Shown in pieces: positions 53,143 through 60,849 of a DNA stretch of 64,000 bases; position 1 is the stretch's first letter, and the number at the start of each line of letters is the position of its first letter. This DNA comes from an uncultured Neglectibacter sp. (GTDB lineage Bacteria > Bacillota > Clostridia > Oscillospirales > Acutalibacteraceae): positions 150,065-214,064 of the forward strand of contig CAMNSA010000004.1 of the NCBI GenBank assembly GCA_946554335.1, in the 5' to 3' direction. The notes below the pieces were generated by a model. The model was given only the letters and a program-made list of their open reading frames with translations. It made no database searches and had not been told where the DNA came from. The position numbers and the translations under genes were made by a program.

Positions 53143-53152
53143 GTCAGGGTGA

Positions 53153-53186
53153 CCTACAAGGGAGGGCGGAAACCCTCCCCTGTAGG
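53153..53186 (+). other. Strong intercistronic hairpin
   Basis: CCTACA-A-GGGAGGG, a CGGAAA loop, then CCCTCCC-C-TGTAGG: 13 bp with a central A/C mismatch. No U-tract, so probably mRNA stabilisation or processing. It lacks the CUGAUGA and UC elements of the two ribozyme-like RNAs downstream. Confidence 0.6.
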
Positions 53187-53225
53187 ATACCACTTAGAAA
53201 TAAAAAACACAAGGAGGAAAAAGAA

Positions 53226-53381
53226 ATGAGCATTTGGGAAATCACCGTATACGATAATAATTGGCAGTGCATCAGTAAGGATTATAAATACCGCGACGAC
53301 AGACAAGCCGCTGAGCTTTCAGCTGAAGCTGACTGTGATTGGCTCGGCGGGGCTCACTGGGAAGTAAGAAAGATCAGATAA
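53226..53381 (+). CDS. Small phage protein, unknown
   Basis: 51 residues, MSIWEITVYDNNWQCISKDY..., ending GAHWEVRKIR. Rich in aromatic and acidic residues; AAGGAGG upstream. Resembles small prophage ORFs of Clostridia; no function assigned. Confidence 0.6.
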   Translation: MSIWEITVYDNNWQCISKDYKYRDDRQAAELSAEADCDWLGGAHWEVRKIR

Positions 53382-53420
53382 ATCAGCAAGCACTCTGAAG
53401 GGTCAGAAAGGAAGATCACA

Positions 53421-53618
53421 ATGTACATGGCAAAATGGTTTACCACAGAGGAAGAAGCAAAGAAATTTCAGAAAGAGCAAGGCTTTGGCGCTCTTTACAA
53501 GAACACACCCAGAAGCCGAACCAGAAGCAATTACGAAACCGAAGCACTCATGAGAGGTCATGCACCGGGGAGTGATTTTTGTACAAGGTTTCCTTTTGTA
53601 GTAGCCTGGAACGAATAA
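53421..53618 (+). CDS. Small phage protein, unknown
   Basis: 65 residues, MYMAKWFTTEEEAKKFQKEQGF..., ending PFVVAWNE. AAAGGAAG precedes the ATG at 53421. The stop TAA (53616-53618) is followed at once by ribozyme-like element 1. Confidence 0.65.
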   Translation: MYMAKWFTTEEEAKKFQKEQGFGALYKNTPRSRTRSNYETEALMRGHAPGSDFCTRFPFVVAWNE

Positions 53619-53673
53619 GCCGAAACGCCCTGCGGGGCGTCCGCCGGAGATCGCCGCCCGGCGCTGATGATGG
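53619..53673 (+). ncRNA. Hammerhead ribozyme-like RNA, type II layout, copy 1
   Basis: Order after the stop codon: GCC (stem II 5'), GAAA (53622-53625), stem III CGCCC/GGGCG with TGCG loop (53626-53639), U-C (53640-53641, cleavage expected after C), stem I CGCCGG/CCGGCG with a 10-nt loop (53642-53663), then the intact core CTGATGA (53664-53670). All core positions of a hammerhead are present. Stem II is weak here: GCC can pair with GGT only if T53671 is bulged. The ribosome site of the next gene follows. Confidence 0.75.
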
Positions 53674-53695
53674 TAGGCGAGAAAGGACAAAAGAT

Positions 53696-53884
53696 ATGAA
53701 AGTAAAAGAACTGCTGGCACTCTGCATTGAGCCGTTGTTCCTCACCGTCGAGATTTTTGACATTGAGAAAAGCGAAACAGTCTGGACAGGCGAGGCTCGC
53801 TACCTCCCCAGCGAGTACGCCGAAAAGGAAATCGGCAGCTTTGATGTTCCGGCATCTGCCGGACAAATCACCATCAACATATAA
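53696..53884 (+). CDS. Small phage protein, unknown
   Basis: 62 residues, MKVKELLALCIEPLFLTVEIFD, then a beta-rich segment ending AGQITINI. AAAGGA precedes the start. It lies between the two ribozyme-like RNAs, and its TAA is immediately followed by copy 2. Confidence 0.65.
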   Translation: MKVKELLALCIEPLFLTVEIFDIEKSETVWTGEARYLPSEYAEKEIGSFDVPASAGQITINI

Positions 53885-53939
53885 GCCGAAACGGGCTTTA
53901 TCCCGTCTCCGGGAACCGCCCCACCCGGACCGATGAGGC
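53885..53939 (+). ncRNA. Hammerhead ribozyme-like RNA, type II layout, copy 2
   Basis: GCC (53885-53887), GAAA (53888-53891), stem III CGGG/CCCG with CTTTAT loop, U-C (53906-53907), stem I TCCGGG/CCCGGA with a 10-nt loop (53908-53929), CCGATGA (53930-53936), GGC (53937-53939) closing stem II with GCC. Stems I and III are paired as in copy 1 but with different bases (covariation). The core has C where hammerheads have U4, which should weaken cleavage; stem II is perfect. Confidence 0.7.
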
Positions 53940-53959
53940 AGGGCAGAAAGGATGATGTC

Positions 53960-54226
53960 ATGAAAACGATAGAAGAAGCTCGTGAAATGCTGGAGGAGCT
54001 GGGAACGCTTCAGGAGAAGGGAAAAGCTACGGATCTGCCATGCCCTCGCTGCGGGAATGACCGTATGCTCCCAAAGCCTATACAAAACGCACTCAGCCGC
54101 CGGGCAAAGGTCTACATCTGCCCGGAATGCGGCATGGACGAAGCTCTCCGGGATATGGCTGGAATGGAGCCGCTGCCCTTGAATCAATGGGGCACGGTTT
54201 TAGGGTTTGACATTGAGGAGGAATGA
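53960..54226 (+). CDS. Small zinc-ribbon phage protein
   Basis: 88 residues. Helical N-terminus, then a four-cysteine zinc ribbon: CPRCGN (about 28-33) and CPECGMDEAL (about 57-66). Common in Firmicutes phages and conjugative elements; probably nucleic-acid or protein binding. AAAGGAT precedes ATG 53960. Confidence 0.75.
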   Translation: MKTIEEAREMLEELGTLQEKGKATDLPCPRCGNDRMLPKPIQNALSRRAKVYICPECGMDEALRDMAGMEPLPLNQWGTVLGFDIEEE

Positions 54227-54229
54227 ACC

Positions 54230-54460
54230 ATGAACAAGGAACGCAGAAAGATGTTGCAGGATATCTCGAACAGCCTTGAAGAACTGATGATCTCCCTGGA
54301 GGAGCTGCAGAACAAAGAAGAGGAATACCGGGACAATATGCCGGAGAACCTGCAGGAATCAGAGCGATACGAGAAAGCAGAGGAAGCCATATCGAACATA
54401 GAGGACGCAGTAAACAGTGTGGAAGAAGCTATTTCCAGCATTGAGTCCGCTATGGAATAG
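54230..54460 (+). CDS. Small coiled-coil phage protein
   Basis: 76 residues, strongly acidic and helical throughout (LEELMISLEELQNKEEEYRDNM, EEAISNIEDAVNSVEEAISSIE). GAGGA upstream; three nt after the previous stop. Similar short proteins occur in Clostridial mobile elements. Role unknown. Confidence 0.7.
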   Translation: MNKERRKMLQDISNSLEELMISLEELQNKEEEYRDNMPENLQESERYEKAEEAISNIEDAVNSVEEAISSIESAME

Positions 54461-54647
54461 GAGACTATGAACCGAGATTAGACTCCCGAAGGAATTCTGC
54501 GCTGCCTTAAAGCAAGCAGAGAAAGATCAGTCCTCGGAAACAGCCGCTGTAGCCCCCAATTTGAGTAGCAAGCAGCCTTAATTTTGAAAAGCATGTTTTT
54601 CCACATGCTAATACACTTAAAAGCGAATACAGGGCCAAAGAAACGCA

Positions 54648-54688
54648 AAAAGCCCCCGGCTTACCGCGAAGGTAAACCGAGGGCTTTT
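54648..54688. terminator. Bidirectional terminator between early and late units
   Basis: AAAAGCCC...GGGCTTTT stem, extended by CGG and TTACC/GGTAA pairing, between the early operon (plus) and the lysis/tail unit (minus). The remaining 190 bp of the gap show no gene. Confidence 0.8.
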
Positions 54689-54718
54689 AGCATTTATGCA
54701 TTATTTTTTAAGTGCTTA

Positions 54719-55501
54719 TTACTCCTGTTTCAGAGCCTTGTGCAGGTTCATTGCTACCTGTGCCAGCTCCTGCCGCTTAACGGAAGACTGAGGCCGGAAT
54801 GCGCCGTTTGCGTCCCCGCTCATGATCTCCTGATCCTTGCAGTAATCAATGGCTTCTTCTGCCCACCGGCTGGCATCCTTTGCCGCCTGCTCTCTTTCAT
54901 ATCTCTTCTGAAATTCCACCCATTGTTCGTATGTCACTGTTTCTTCCTCCTGATAAAGTTTATAGTTCGGCCTGCCATAGCCGCCAATCTGATAATATCC
55001 CAGCGGGTACGATTTTCGGAATACTCCGCCGCCGTTGTCGATCACGCCGCTGCCGCCGGAAGTATTCCCTTCAATGGTGTAAACACGACCGTTTTCCACC
55101 TTTTCCACAATGCCTGTATGATCATACCCATCGTCACCATAGGCAAAGAAGATCTGATCCCCCGGCTGCGGGTTTTTGTAAAACGCACCCTTGCTCTGAA
55201 AATACTGAGCGGAATAAGTACATCCGGCGCCCAATCCTTTCAGAGGCTGATACAGCATTTTGACGCCCAGCTCTTTCCCAAACGCTTTGATGAAGCACCA
55301 GTCCACAAACACGTCGCACCAATAGTAGCCGTTTTTCGGGCCGTTGTAGATATCTCCCAGCTTGTCCAGATCAGCGGCATACTTCGTCCAGTTGTTATAT
55401 CCTGCATTGCCGGTCTTGCTGTCAAGGCCGCTGTTACTGGCCTTTTCCAAGTAGCCCACCTCTGCCCTGGCCACAGCCAGCAGCTTGTCCACCGCTTTCA
55501 T
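54719..55501 (-). CDS. Phage endolysin: CHAP peptidase plus one S-layer-homology motif
   Basis: 260 residues. CHAP-type catalytic region (about 30-165): YYWCDVFVDWCFIKAFG with the catalytic Cys, then GDQIFFAYGDDGYDHTGIVEKV with the catalytic His. Residues 205-258 form a single SLH motif (WAEEAIDYCKDQEIMSGDANGAFRPQSSVKRQELAQVAMNLH), a wall-binding module used by host S-layer proteins. Overlap-free but directly after holin (1 nt). Cleaves peptidoglycan for lysis. Confidence 0.85.
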   Translation of the reverse strand: MKAVDKLLAVARAEVGYLEKASNSGLDSKTGNAGYNNWTKYAADLDKLGDIYNGPKNGYYWCDVFVDWCFIKAFGKELGVKMLYQPLKGLGAGCTYSAQYFQSKGAFYKNPQPGDQIFFAYGDDGYDHTGIVEKVENGRVYTIEGNTSGGSGVIDNGGGVFRKSYPLGYYQIGGYGRPNYKLYQEEETVTYEQWVEFQKRYEREQAAKDASRWAEEAIDYCKDQEIMSGDANGAFRPQSSVKRQELAQVAMNLHKALKQE

Positions 55502-55502
55502 C

Positions 55503-55700
55503 TTATCCCTCCTTCGTTTCCGGCAGTCCCGCCACGCTGGTGAGCAGAGACAGGACCCCCGCCAGCACGGAGGCGCTTGCCACCATGATCCAGTTGACCT
55601 CTGTCAACAGAGCGCTTGTCCCGATGGTAGCAATCGCAGTCTGGGCCACCGTTTTCAGCGCCCGGATCCCCGCCGCTTTCATCCATTTCTTAGTGAACAT
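55503..55700 (-). CDS. Phage holin
   Basis: 65 residues, two hydrophobic helices (ALKTVAQTAIATIGTSALL and IMVASASVLAGVLSLLTSVAGL) joined by a short turn, charged ends; start MFTKKWMKAAG matches known Clostridial phage holins. AAAGGAT upstream. Directly precedes the endolysin gene in the lysis cassette. Confidence 0.85.
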   Translation of the reverse strand: MFTKKWMKAAGIRALKTVAQTAIATIGTSALLTEVNWIMVASASVLAGVLSLLTSVAGLPETKEG

Positions 55701-55718
55701 TTCATCATATCCTTTCTT

Positions 55719-56048
55719 TTATATTGTCATCCCAAATTTTGCCAGAAAGAACCCCAACACTGCCGCCACCAAAACTGAGATGACCTGCCCCGTCACCTTT
55801 TCCCACCGCTTTGCGGGCTTTGCCTCGATGGACGCCACCTTGGTGATCAAATCGTCCAGCTTGGCAATGATGTTGAGATAATTCGTTTCATTCACCGCCA
55901 TTCTGGTTTCCAGTGACCCGATGCGCTCCCCTTGCTTTGTCAGGCTGTTTCCGGTCTCGCTTTCGTGCTTTTCCAGTTCCTTTTGGAGCCTTCTGGCCTC
56001 GATCAGCCCCAGGCAGTCCCGTTCCGGATTCAGAATACATTTTTCCAT
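55719..56048 (-). CDS. xhlA: XhlA-like lysis-associated membrane protein
   Basis: 109 residues. Central coiled coil (RIGSLETRMAVNETNYLNIIAKLDDLITKV) and one C-terminal membrane helix (VTGQVISVLVAAVLGFFLAKFGM). This is the layout of hemolysin XhlA of PBSX-type lysis cassettes, which works with the holin. The N-terminus MEKCILNPERDCLGL is Cys-containing. ATG 56048 is chosen; the frame extends upstream without a site. Confidence 0.8.
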   Translation of the reverse strand: MEKCILNPERDCLGLIEARRLQKELEKHESETGNSLTKQGERIGSLETRMAVNETNYLNIIAKLDDLITKVASIEAKPAKRWEKVTGQVISVLVAAVLGFFLAKFGMTI

Positions 56049-56113
56049 CACATTACCATTTTCCTTTCTTTTGTAAAAAGAGCTAAAAGAAACGCTGCCC
56101 TTTACAGACAGCG

Positions 56114-56533
56114 TCAAATCAGCTTGTAATGAGGTTTTTCTTCCTGGAACAGCTTCCACCTGAGCCAGTCGTCCAGGAAAATGGCCGCAAGGGAAATCAC
56201 AACCCATAAAAGGGAATAGGGCAGGCAGATCTGCCCCCATAAGTTCAGCGGCATATTGGAATAGTCCCAAACATCCCATCGAAGCTGTACATTGACCATC
56301 AGCCCAACAAACAGCTCCAAAATGGTAATGATCCCCCCGCCCATAAGCATCTGCCAGAGCAGCCCCAAGCTCCAGGGTATGTACTCATTGATGGCGCCGA
56401 TTGCCAGAAAGCATGCTCCCCCCAGCAAAGCCATGCTCCAGTGGGAACGCCCCCGGGCTAGAATCTCGATCAGCACATACACCCCGCCCCCGGTACAGAA
56501 CAGAGTGCATAGCTTACATAGTCTCCGCTTCAT
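56114..56533 (-). CDS. Integral membrane protein of the 'putative ABC-transporter type IV' family
   Basis: 139 residues, four to five membrane helices. Conserved segment INEYIPWSLGLLWQMLMGGGIITILELFVGLMVN, then YSNMPLNLWGQICLPYSLLWVVISLAAIFLDDWLRW. The family (PF06541-like) is named as a permease, but no ATPase is nearby; in prophages it sits beside lysis genes. Overlaps the preceding gene by 20 nt. Confidence 0.65.
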   Translation of the reverse strand: MKRRLCKLCTLFCTGGGVYVLIEILARGRSHWSMALLGGACFLAIGAINEYIPWSLGLLWQMLMGGGIITILELFVGLMVNVQLRWDVWDYSNMPLNLWGQICLPYSLLWVVISLAAIFLDDWLRWKLFQEEKPHYKLI

Positions 56534-57194
56534 ACGCAAAAGTGATCCCCTCCAGTTCCAGGGCGGTGTCCGCCCCATAGATCTGTGTTTTGTACATCTG
56601 ATTTTTACGCACAAGAGGATAGACATATTCGCCGATTGCCAACGCCAGCCCGGAAAGCTCCTCCTGTGTAAATTCCCTGCATTCCTCGTGGACCGCGTGC
56701 CATTCCAGCTTGGCAGGCAGCCCCGCCGCCGTGCAGAGCTGGTACTGCGTCAGATTCAAGGCGATCTCCTGCTGATCCTGCTGGGTAACGCCATACTTCT
56801 TTCCATCCGTCCAGGTGATGGGATGGCTGGAAAGATACTCCGCGAGAGCGCGGTTGTTTTCCTCCTGCTTTTCACTCCGCGACCGGGAAAGCCAAGCTTC
56901 CTTTCCCATCTCACAGAGCTTGATCGCCTCCGAATAGGTGTCCGGCACATCTGGGACCTCGATCCCGTCCAGCCATTCATAGGAGGAACTGTCCAGCTCT
57001 GTGATACTGCCTCCGGTGCGCTCTGCCAGCTCGTTCGCCTGCTCCAGCGTGTTTAAGTATGCCTTTCGCTCTTCTGTAACTGTTGGCAAGTTGCCTTCTT
57101 CAGTCTCCCACGAAGAAAGCCGCTCTTCCTGATAGGTCACTTCATGCCGATAAATCTGTATGATCCTGCCGTACATGGAAAATGGATATGTCAT
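56514..57194 (-). CDS. Phage tail fibre accessory protein (DUF4376-like)
   Basis: 226 residues. C-terminal DUF4376-like region: KYGVTQQDQQEIALNLTQYQLC and EWHAVHEECREFTQEELSGLALAIGEYVYPLVRKNQMYKTQIY. It overlaps the tail fibre gene stop/start by 4 nt (ATGA type), as expected for fibre assembly or chaperone proteins. Confidence 0.7.
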   Translation of the reverse strand: MTYPFSMYGRIIQIYRHEVTYQEERLSSWETEEGNLPTVTEERKAYLNTLEQANELAERTGGSITELDSSSYEWLDGIEVPDVPDTYSEAIKLCEMGKEAWLSRSRSEKQEENNRALAEYLSSHPITWTDGKKYGVTQQDQQEIALNLTQYQLCTAAGLPAKLEWHAVHEECREFTQEELSGLALAIGEYVYPLVRKNQMYKTQIYGADTALELEGITFAYEAETM

Positions 57195-59014
57195 GCGCTT
57201 GTCACCTCATCATATACAAAATTGTTGATAAACTGGTTATTGGTTCCAGCGTTTGAATAATTGTATTTTATGAAGCTGTTCCCCATAACAATGTTGTCAT
57301 GCGTGCTAGAATCGAAAAGAATAGAATGAGCGTTTGCAACTTCCCCGACCTTTAGCTTGTTTCCGTAGATTAAATTGTTGTAAGCATTTCCATAAACATA
57401 GATAGCACCAAACTGATTCCACATAGCGTCTTCATAGTTTTTGTTAATGATATTTCCTATAATAATATTGTTATGAGAACCTCCGGCAATCGTAATTATT
57501 GGCCCGTTATGGCTTGTATTTTCGTACACAATGTTACTCACTATGGAATTTGAAACACCACTTAAACTGATTGATCCACTATTTCCTAAAATATTTTGTC
57601 CTCCATCGATATTCACATTATCACCGCTTGAAATAAAAATAGAGCCGTTGTGGTTTACAATGGAAGAATATGTCAGATTTTCGAAAGTTAGATTTCCAGA
57701 GCTGTTTTCTATCAAAGTATTGGTCAGTTTTCCAGTGATCCACATATTACAGTTTCTAATTATTGCTTGACACGAGTTTGCAAAATTCAATTCATACATT
57801 ATTGTAAAAATATTTTCAAGCACTACTTTGTCTGCGCCTTTGATAATTTTTCTTGCACTTCCTTGTTTCTGCAGAGTTACTCGTGATGCGTAATTAATCT
57901 GCGAATTTGGCCAATAATTCAGCTCCCCTCTGATTGCCACATTATCCTTCAATATGAGATTGTCTGTCATATGATAGTCTCCTCGCAGGATGACAATCTC
58001 TCCTCCTAAAGCTGGCAGCGCATCAATGGCCGCCTGGATCTCCACCTGATCGTCCACCCCGTCACAGAGATAGTCGCAGTCGTCCTGTGTCCACCCGTTG
58101 GTGCTGGTCCCCACTACAAACCGGCAGGTCCTCTTTGCCGTCACACCAATATCTGTGGGAGTGAGGTTGATATTGCTGCTTAAAGCTTTCCCGTTGATCA
58201 ACCGGCTTGTGGGCACCGCCCCCACATCTCCCGGCGTGAGAGTGATGTCAGAAGCCAGGTCTTTCCCGTTGATATACCGGGTAATCGGCACCGCGTTGAT
58301 CTGCGCTGCCGTCACTCCGTGGGGGTTCATGTCATCATTTAAATGGGCGTTAAGCTCCGCCAGTACCGAGGCAGCACTACCTTTAGAATCATAATTGAGA
58401 GAAGGAATCTGCCCGGTAGGGATCTTCCCTGTATTATCAAGGGAAGCAACTCCTCCAGCCACGCCTCTATCACTGGCCGAAATATAGTCCAGTCCGTCAA
58501 TAAGTGCCCGGATATCTGCATGGGCTGATCCACTCTGATTATGAGCGTTAATCTTCTCGTTCAGAGTTACATTGGAAACATAGGCAGCGGGATCAATATT
58601 GATTTCCATCTGAGCTTCCTGACTATGTTCAATTACTGCAAAGAATTCCAGTAAGAATTCGGGCAAATCGCTCTGTGATGGAACAGAGATACCGGTTTCA
58701 TCCTGAAAAACTGCCAGCAACTGTTTTACTCCATTTTCCAGCTTTGCCCAAATTCCTACCTGATTTAGGGTGTACCCGGTAGATAGTCCGACACTGGTGA
58801 TCTGGATCTTAATCCGTTTCCCGTTTTCTGCGCTGTCCATTCCAAGCAACGAAAATTCCTGTTTTTCATTTACCAGGGCAGTTTGAGCCACCAGGGACTC
58901 CAAAGCTGCTGTTCCAGTTCCTCCCGTGGCGCCGGTTATGGTCAGCTTCTTTCCGGAAATTGACTCATTCAGCATTTCAATTCCAGCGTTTGTTACAACG
59001 GCGTTCCATTTCAT
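57191..59014 (-). CDS. Phage tail fibre/spike with C-terminal parallel beta-helix
   Basis: 607 residues from ATG 59014 (GGAGG upstream). N-terminal tail-attachment domain (1-155, TNAGIEMLNESISGKKLTITG, QVGIWAKLENG). Middle repeats: INGKDLASDITLTPGDVGAVP, INGKALSSNINLTPTDIGVTA (about 255-300). The C-terminal half (about 330-600) has Asn/Ile/Gly-rich turns of a right-handed beta-helix (VVLENIF, IIRNCNMW, LIENSSGNLTFEN, NNIIIGNII, NLIYGNKL), probably a host-binding or polysaccharide-degrading spike. The C-terminal half is A+T-rich. Confidence 0.85.
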   Translation of the reverse strand: MKWNAVVTNAGIEMLNESISGKKLTITGATGGTGTAALESLVAQTALVNEKQEFSLLGMDSAENGKRIKIQITSVGLSTGYTLNQVGIWAKLENGVKQLLAVFQDETGISVPSQSDLPEFLLEFFAVIEHSQEAQMEINIDPAAYVSNVTLNEKINAHNQSGSAHADIRALIDGLDYISASDRGVAGGVASLDNTGKIPTGQIPSLNYDSKGSAASVLAELNAHLNDDMNPHGVTAAQINAVPITRYINGKDLASDITLTPGDVGAVPTSRLINGKALSSNINLTPTDIGVTAKRTCRFVVGTSTNGWTQDDCDYLCDGVDDQVEIQAAIDALPALGGEIVILRGDYHMTDNLILKDNVAIRGELNYWPNSQINYASRVTLQKQGSARKIIKGADKVVLENIFTIMYELNFANSCQAIIRNCNMWITGKLTNTLIENSSGNLTFENLTYSSIVNHNGSIFISSGDNVNIDGGQNILGNSGSISLSGVSNSIVSNIVYENTSHNGPIITIAGGSHNNIIIGNIINKNYEDAMWNQFGAIYVYGNAYNNLIYGNKLKVGEVANAHSILFDSSTHDNIVMGNSFIKYNYSNAGTNNQFINNFVYDEVTSA

Positions 59015-59027
59015 TTTTTGTCCTCCT

Positions 59028-59618
59028 TCATACCCCATAGGCTTTGCAGGTCACAGGCACGTTTTGATAAATGCCGGCTACACCCGCTCCAACATGGGCC
59101 ACTGCCTTTCCTTCGGTATTCACAACATATTCTATGTCTTCCAACACAGAACGAAGGTTTTTGTAATATTGAACCCGTTCCAAAACTCTTTGGTGCTTAT
59201 CCGGATCAACCCCTTCATAAGTAGCGTCCAAGATAAGCTTAAAATAGTATGGATCCCCGCCATATTCCCACCATTCTTCCACTTTGGTATCAGGATAAAT
59301 TGCGGATATAGCCGTTTCCACTGCGTACTTTGTTCCCAGCTTCCTATGCACATTCCAGCTGTCCTTAATCACCCGGCGCTTTTCTTCCAATGAATAATCA
59401 AAGTCATACCAGTCTACCTTGAAATCCACCGCCAAAATATCCAGAACAGCTTCCGGAAGCAAATCAATATTTGCATAAATGATGGCCAGCAATGTTTGGT
59501 ATGATAGCTTATTCAGTTCTTCGGAAATAACAATACCCATGATTCTCATGGTTTCATCGTTATTCAGGACTTGCGGAAAAGACTGCATAAAATCAGCGGT
59601 ATAGATGGTATCACTCAT
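59028..59618 (-). CDS. Phage tail protein I (baseplate gpI-like)
   Basis: 196 residues. Matches the tail protein I pattern: LDILAVDFKVDWYDFDYSLEEKRRVIKDSWNVHRKLGTKYAVETAISAIYPDTKVEEWWEYGGDPYYFKL. It connects baseplate J to the fibre in contractile-tail phages. ATG 59618 has GGAGG 8 nt upstream and overlaps the J fragment stop by 8 nt. Confidence 0.88.
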   Translation of the reverse strand: MSDTIYTADFMQSFPQVLNNDETMRIMGIVISEELNKLSYQTLLAIIYANIDLLPEAVLDILAVDFKVDWYDFDYSLEEKRRVIKDSWNVHRKLGTKYAVETAISAIYPDTKVEEWWEYGGDPYYFKLILDATYEGVDPDKHQRVLERVQYYKNLRSVLEDIEYVVNTEGKAVAHVGAGVAGIYQNVPVTCKAYGV

Positions 59619-60447
59619 CTTCATACCCTCCGTTTTTGATCGTTTTGTCAGAGAGTTTTGCAACCTGCACAGCTTTTCCGTTTTTACCATCATTGACAAC
59701 GGTAAACGCCGGCTTCCTGATTTCTACTCGCTTTATTCCCGTGTCCATTAACAGGGAAACCAGCTGGGATGGGTTGATGTCTCTCCCCAATTTTTCCCTT
59801 TGCCAAGAAATGAATCTGTCAACTGCTTCTATCACAGCCGATTCAATTTCAGAAGCCCCTTTTGCGCTTTCTGCGGGAATATAGTAGGTGAAATCGATCT
59901 CATACTCTACTGTCTCAGGCGCAGATACAGTCACTTTGTCAGTAAGGGGACGAACATCCTCGGCGCTTAAAGCCTCTTTTACAGTTTGCAAAAGCTCCGC
60001 TTGGGGGATCCCGCCATTTTCCAGAAGAGGATATACCGTAACACAGCCAGCAGAGGGAGAAATTGCTCTCACATCCGCAATGGCGCTGCTTACACCCTTT
60101 GTGAAGAATTCATATCCTCCCATAGGACCGGCAGTCGAATAGGTGTCTTCGCTTGCCTTCATGCGCTGATATAAGCTTTCATCATTTTCCGTATCAGCGC
60201 CCGCCTCGCTTGTCGTGATATTTTGGCAGCTTTCAAAGTAGGGAAAAAAGTCTATTAACCTATTAATCTGACCCGGCAGAAGTCCATTCCCGATCACTCC
60301 TGGAGTCTGACATACGGCATGGCAGTCTATGCTTGTTTCTCCTGATGGGATATACTCTATTAGTGCTGCAGAACCGGCCCACTGGCAAATCCACCCAATA
60401 ACACTGACCACAAAGAGTACTGCCAGGAGAATAACTGCAACAGTCAT
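59611..60447 (-). CDS. Baseplate J/gp47-like protein, 5'-truncated and fused to a short hydrophobic leader
   Basis: 278 residues. From residue 28 on it is baseplate J: LIEYIPSGETSIDCHAVCQTPGVIGNGLLPGQINRLID, then AGADTENDESLYQRM and VYPLLENGG. Family members are usually 350-380 residues, so about 80-100 N-terminal residues are missing. The first 26 residues (MTVAVILLAVLFVVSVIGWICQW) form a membrane helix foreign to this family, with its own AAGGGGGA ribosome site. It reads as a fusion of a small membrane ORF with the J gene at a deletion endpoint. Confidence 0.75.
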   Translation of the reverse strand: MTVAVILLAVLFVVSVIGWICQWAGSAALIEYIPSGETSIDCHAVCQTPGVIGNGLLPGQINRLIDFFPYFESCQNITTSEAGADTENDESLYQRMKASEDTYSTAGPMGGYEFFTKGVSSAIADVRAISPSAGCVTVYPLLENGGIPQAELLQTVKEALSAEDVRPLTDKVTVSAPETVEYEIDFTYYIPAESAKGASEIESAVIEAVDRFISWQREKLGRDINPSQLVSLLMDTGIKRVEIRKPAFTVVNDGKNGKAVQVAKLSDKTIKNGGYEDE

Positions 60448-60530
60448 TTATTTATCCCCCTTCCTTTGCATTGGTTTCGTCATTGATTGTAGATTATTTA
60501 TCCACTTTGTTTTTGATCGCAGTTTCGCGA

Positions 60531-60740
60531 CTATTTGGCTAAAAAAATATCGATGGCTTCCTGCTCGTTAAGTCGCAAATAATCGCATATTTTGTGCGCA
60601 TCTCTAACTAACAGACGATTTGCTTTTAACCTACGATAAAATGTACTTCTATCAACACCAATACCATCTGCTACTGCTTCCTTTGTGGTCTGTCGTTCTG
60701 TAATTTTTCCATTCAATTTATCCACATCTACATGATACAT
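60531..60740 (-). CDS. Small HTH protein (Cro-like)
   Basis: 69 residues. Helix-turn-helix in TKEAVADGIGVDRSTFYRRLKANRLLVRDAHKICDYLRLNEQEAIDIF. AAGGAGG lies 7 nt before ATG 60740. Divergent from the CI-like repressor across a shared operator region, the usual Cro/CI switch. The 80 bp between it and the J fragment hold no gene and are the likely deletion scar. Confidence 0.8.
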   Translation of the reverse strand: MYHVDVDKLNGKITERQTTKEAVADGIGVDRSTFYRRLKANRLLVRDAHKICDYLRLNEQEAIDIFLAK

Positions 60741-60790
60741 GCTGATCACCTCCTTGTCTCTTCGTCGCGGTTTTGCGACTGTCTGTTTTA

Positions 60791-60819
60791 ATAATAACCC
60801 CATGCGTTGCGGTTGTCAA
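60791..60819 (-). promoter_or_regulatory. Leftward promoter of the Cro-like gene
   Basis: Minus-strand TTGACA (60819-60814), 17-bp spacer, TATTAT (60796-60791). Confidence 0.7.
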
Positions 60820-60849
60820 GAGAAAAGTTGCAACTTTGCGATTTTTTTG

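Noticed and set aside
53153..53186. A third hammerhead-like element in the early operon
   Set aside because: It is a simple hairpin without the CUGAUGA core or the UC cleavage context.
54719..60447. A tailocin (phage tail-like bacteriocin) locus
   Set aside because: Sheath, tube, tape measure and baseplate wedge genes are absent and gene J is truncated, so no tail particle can be built.
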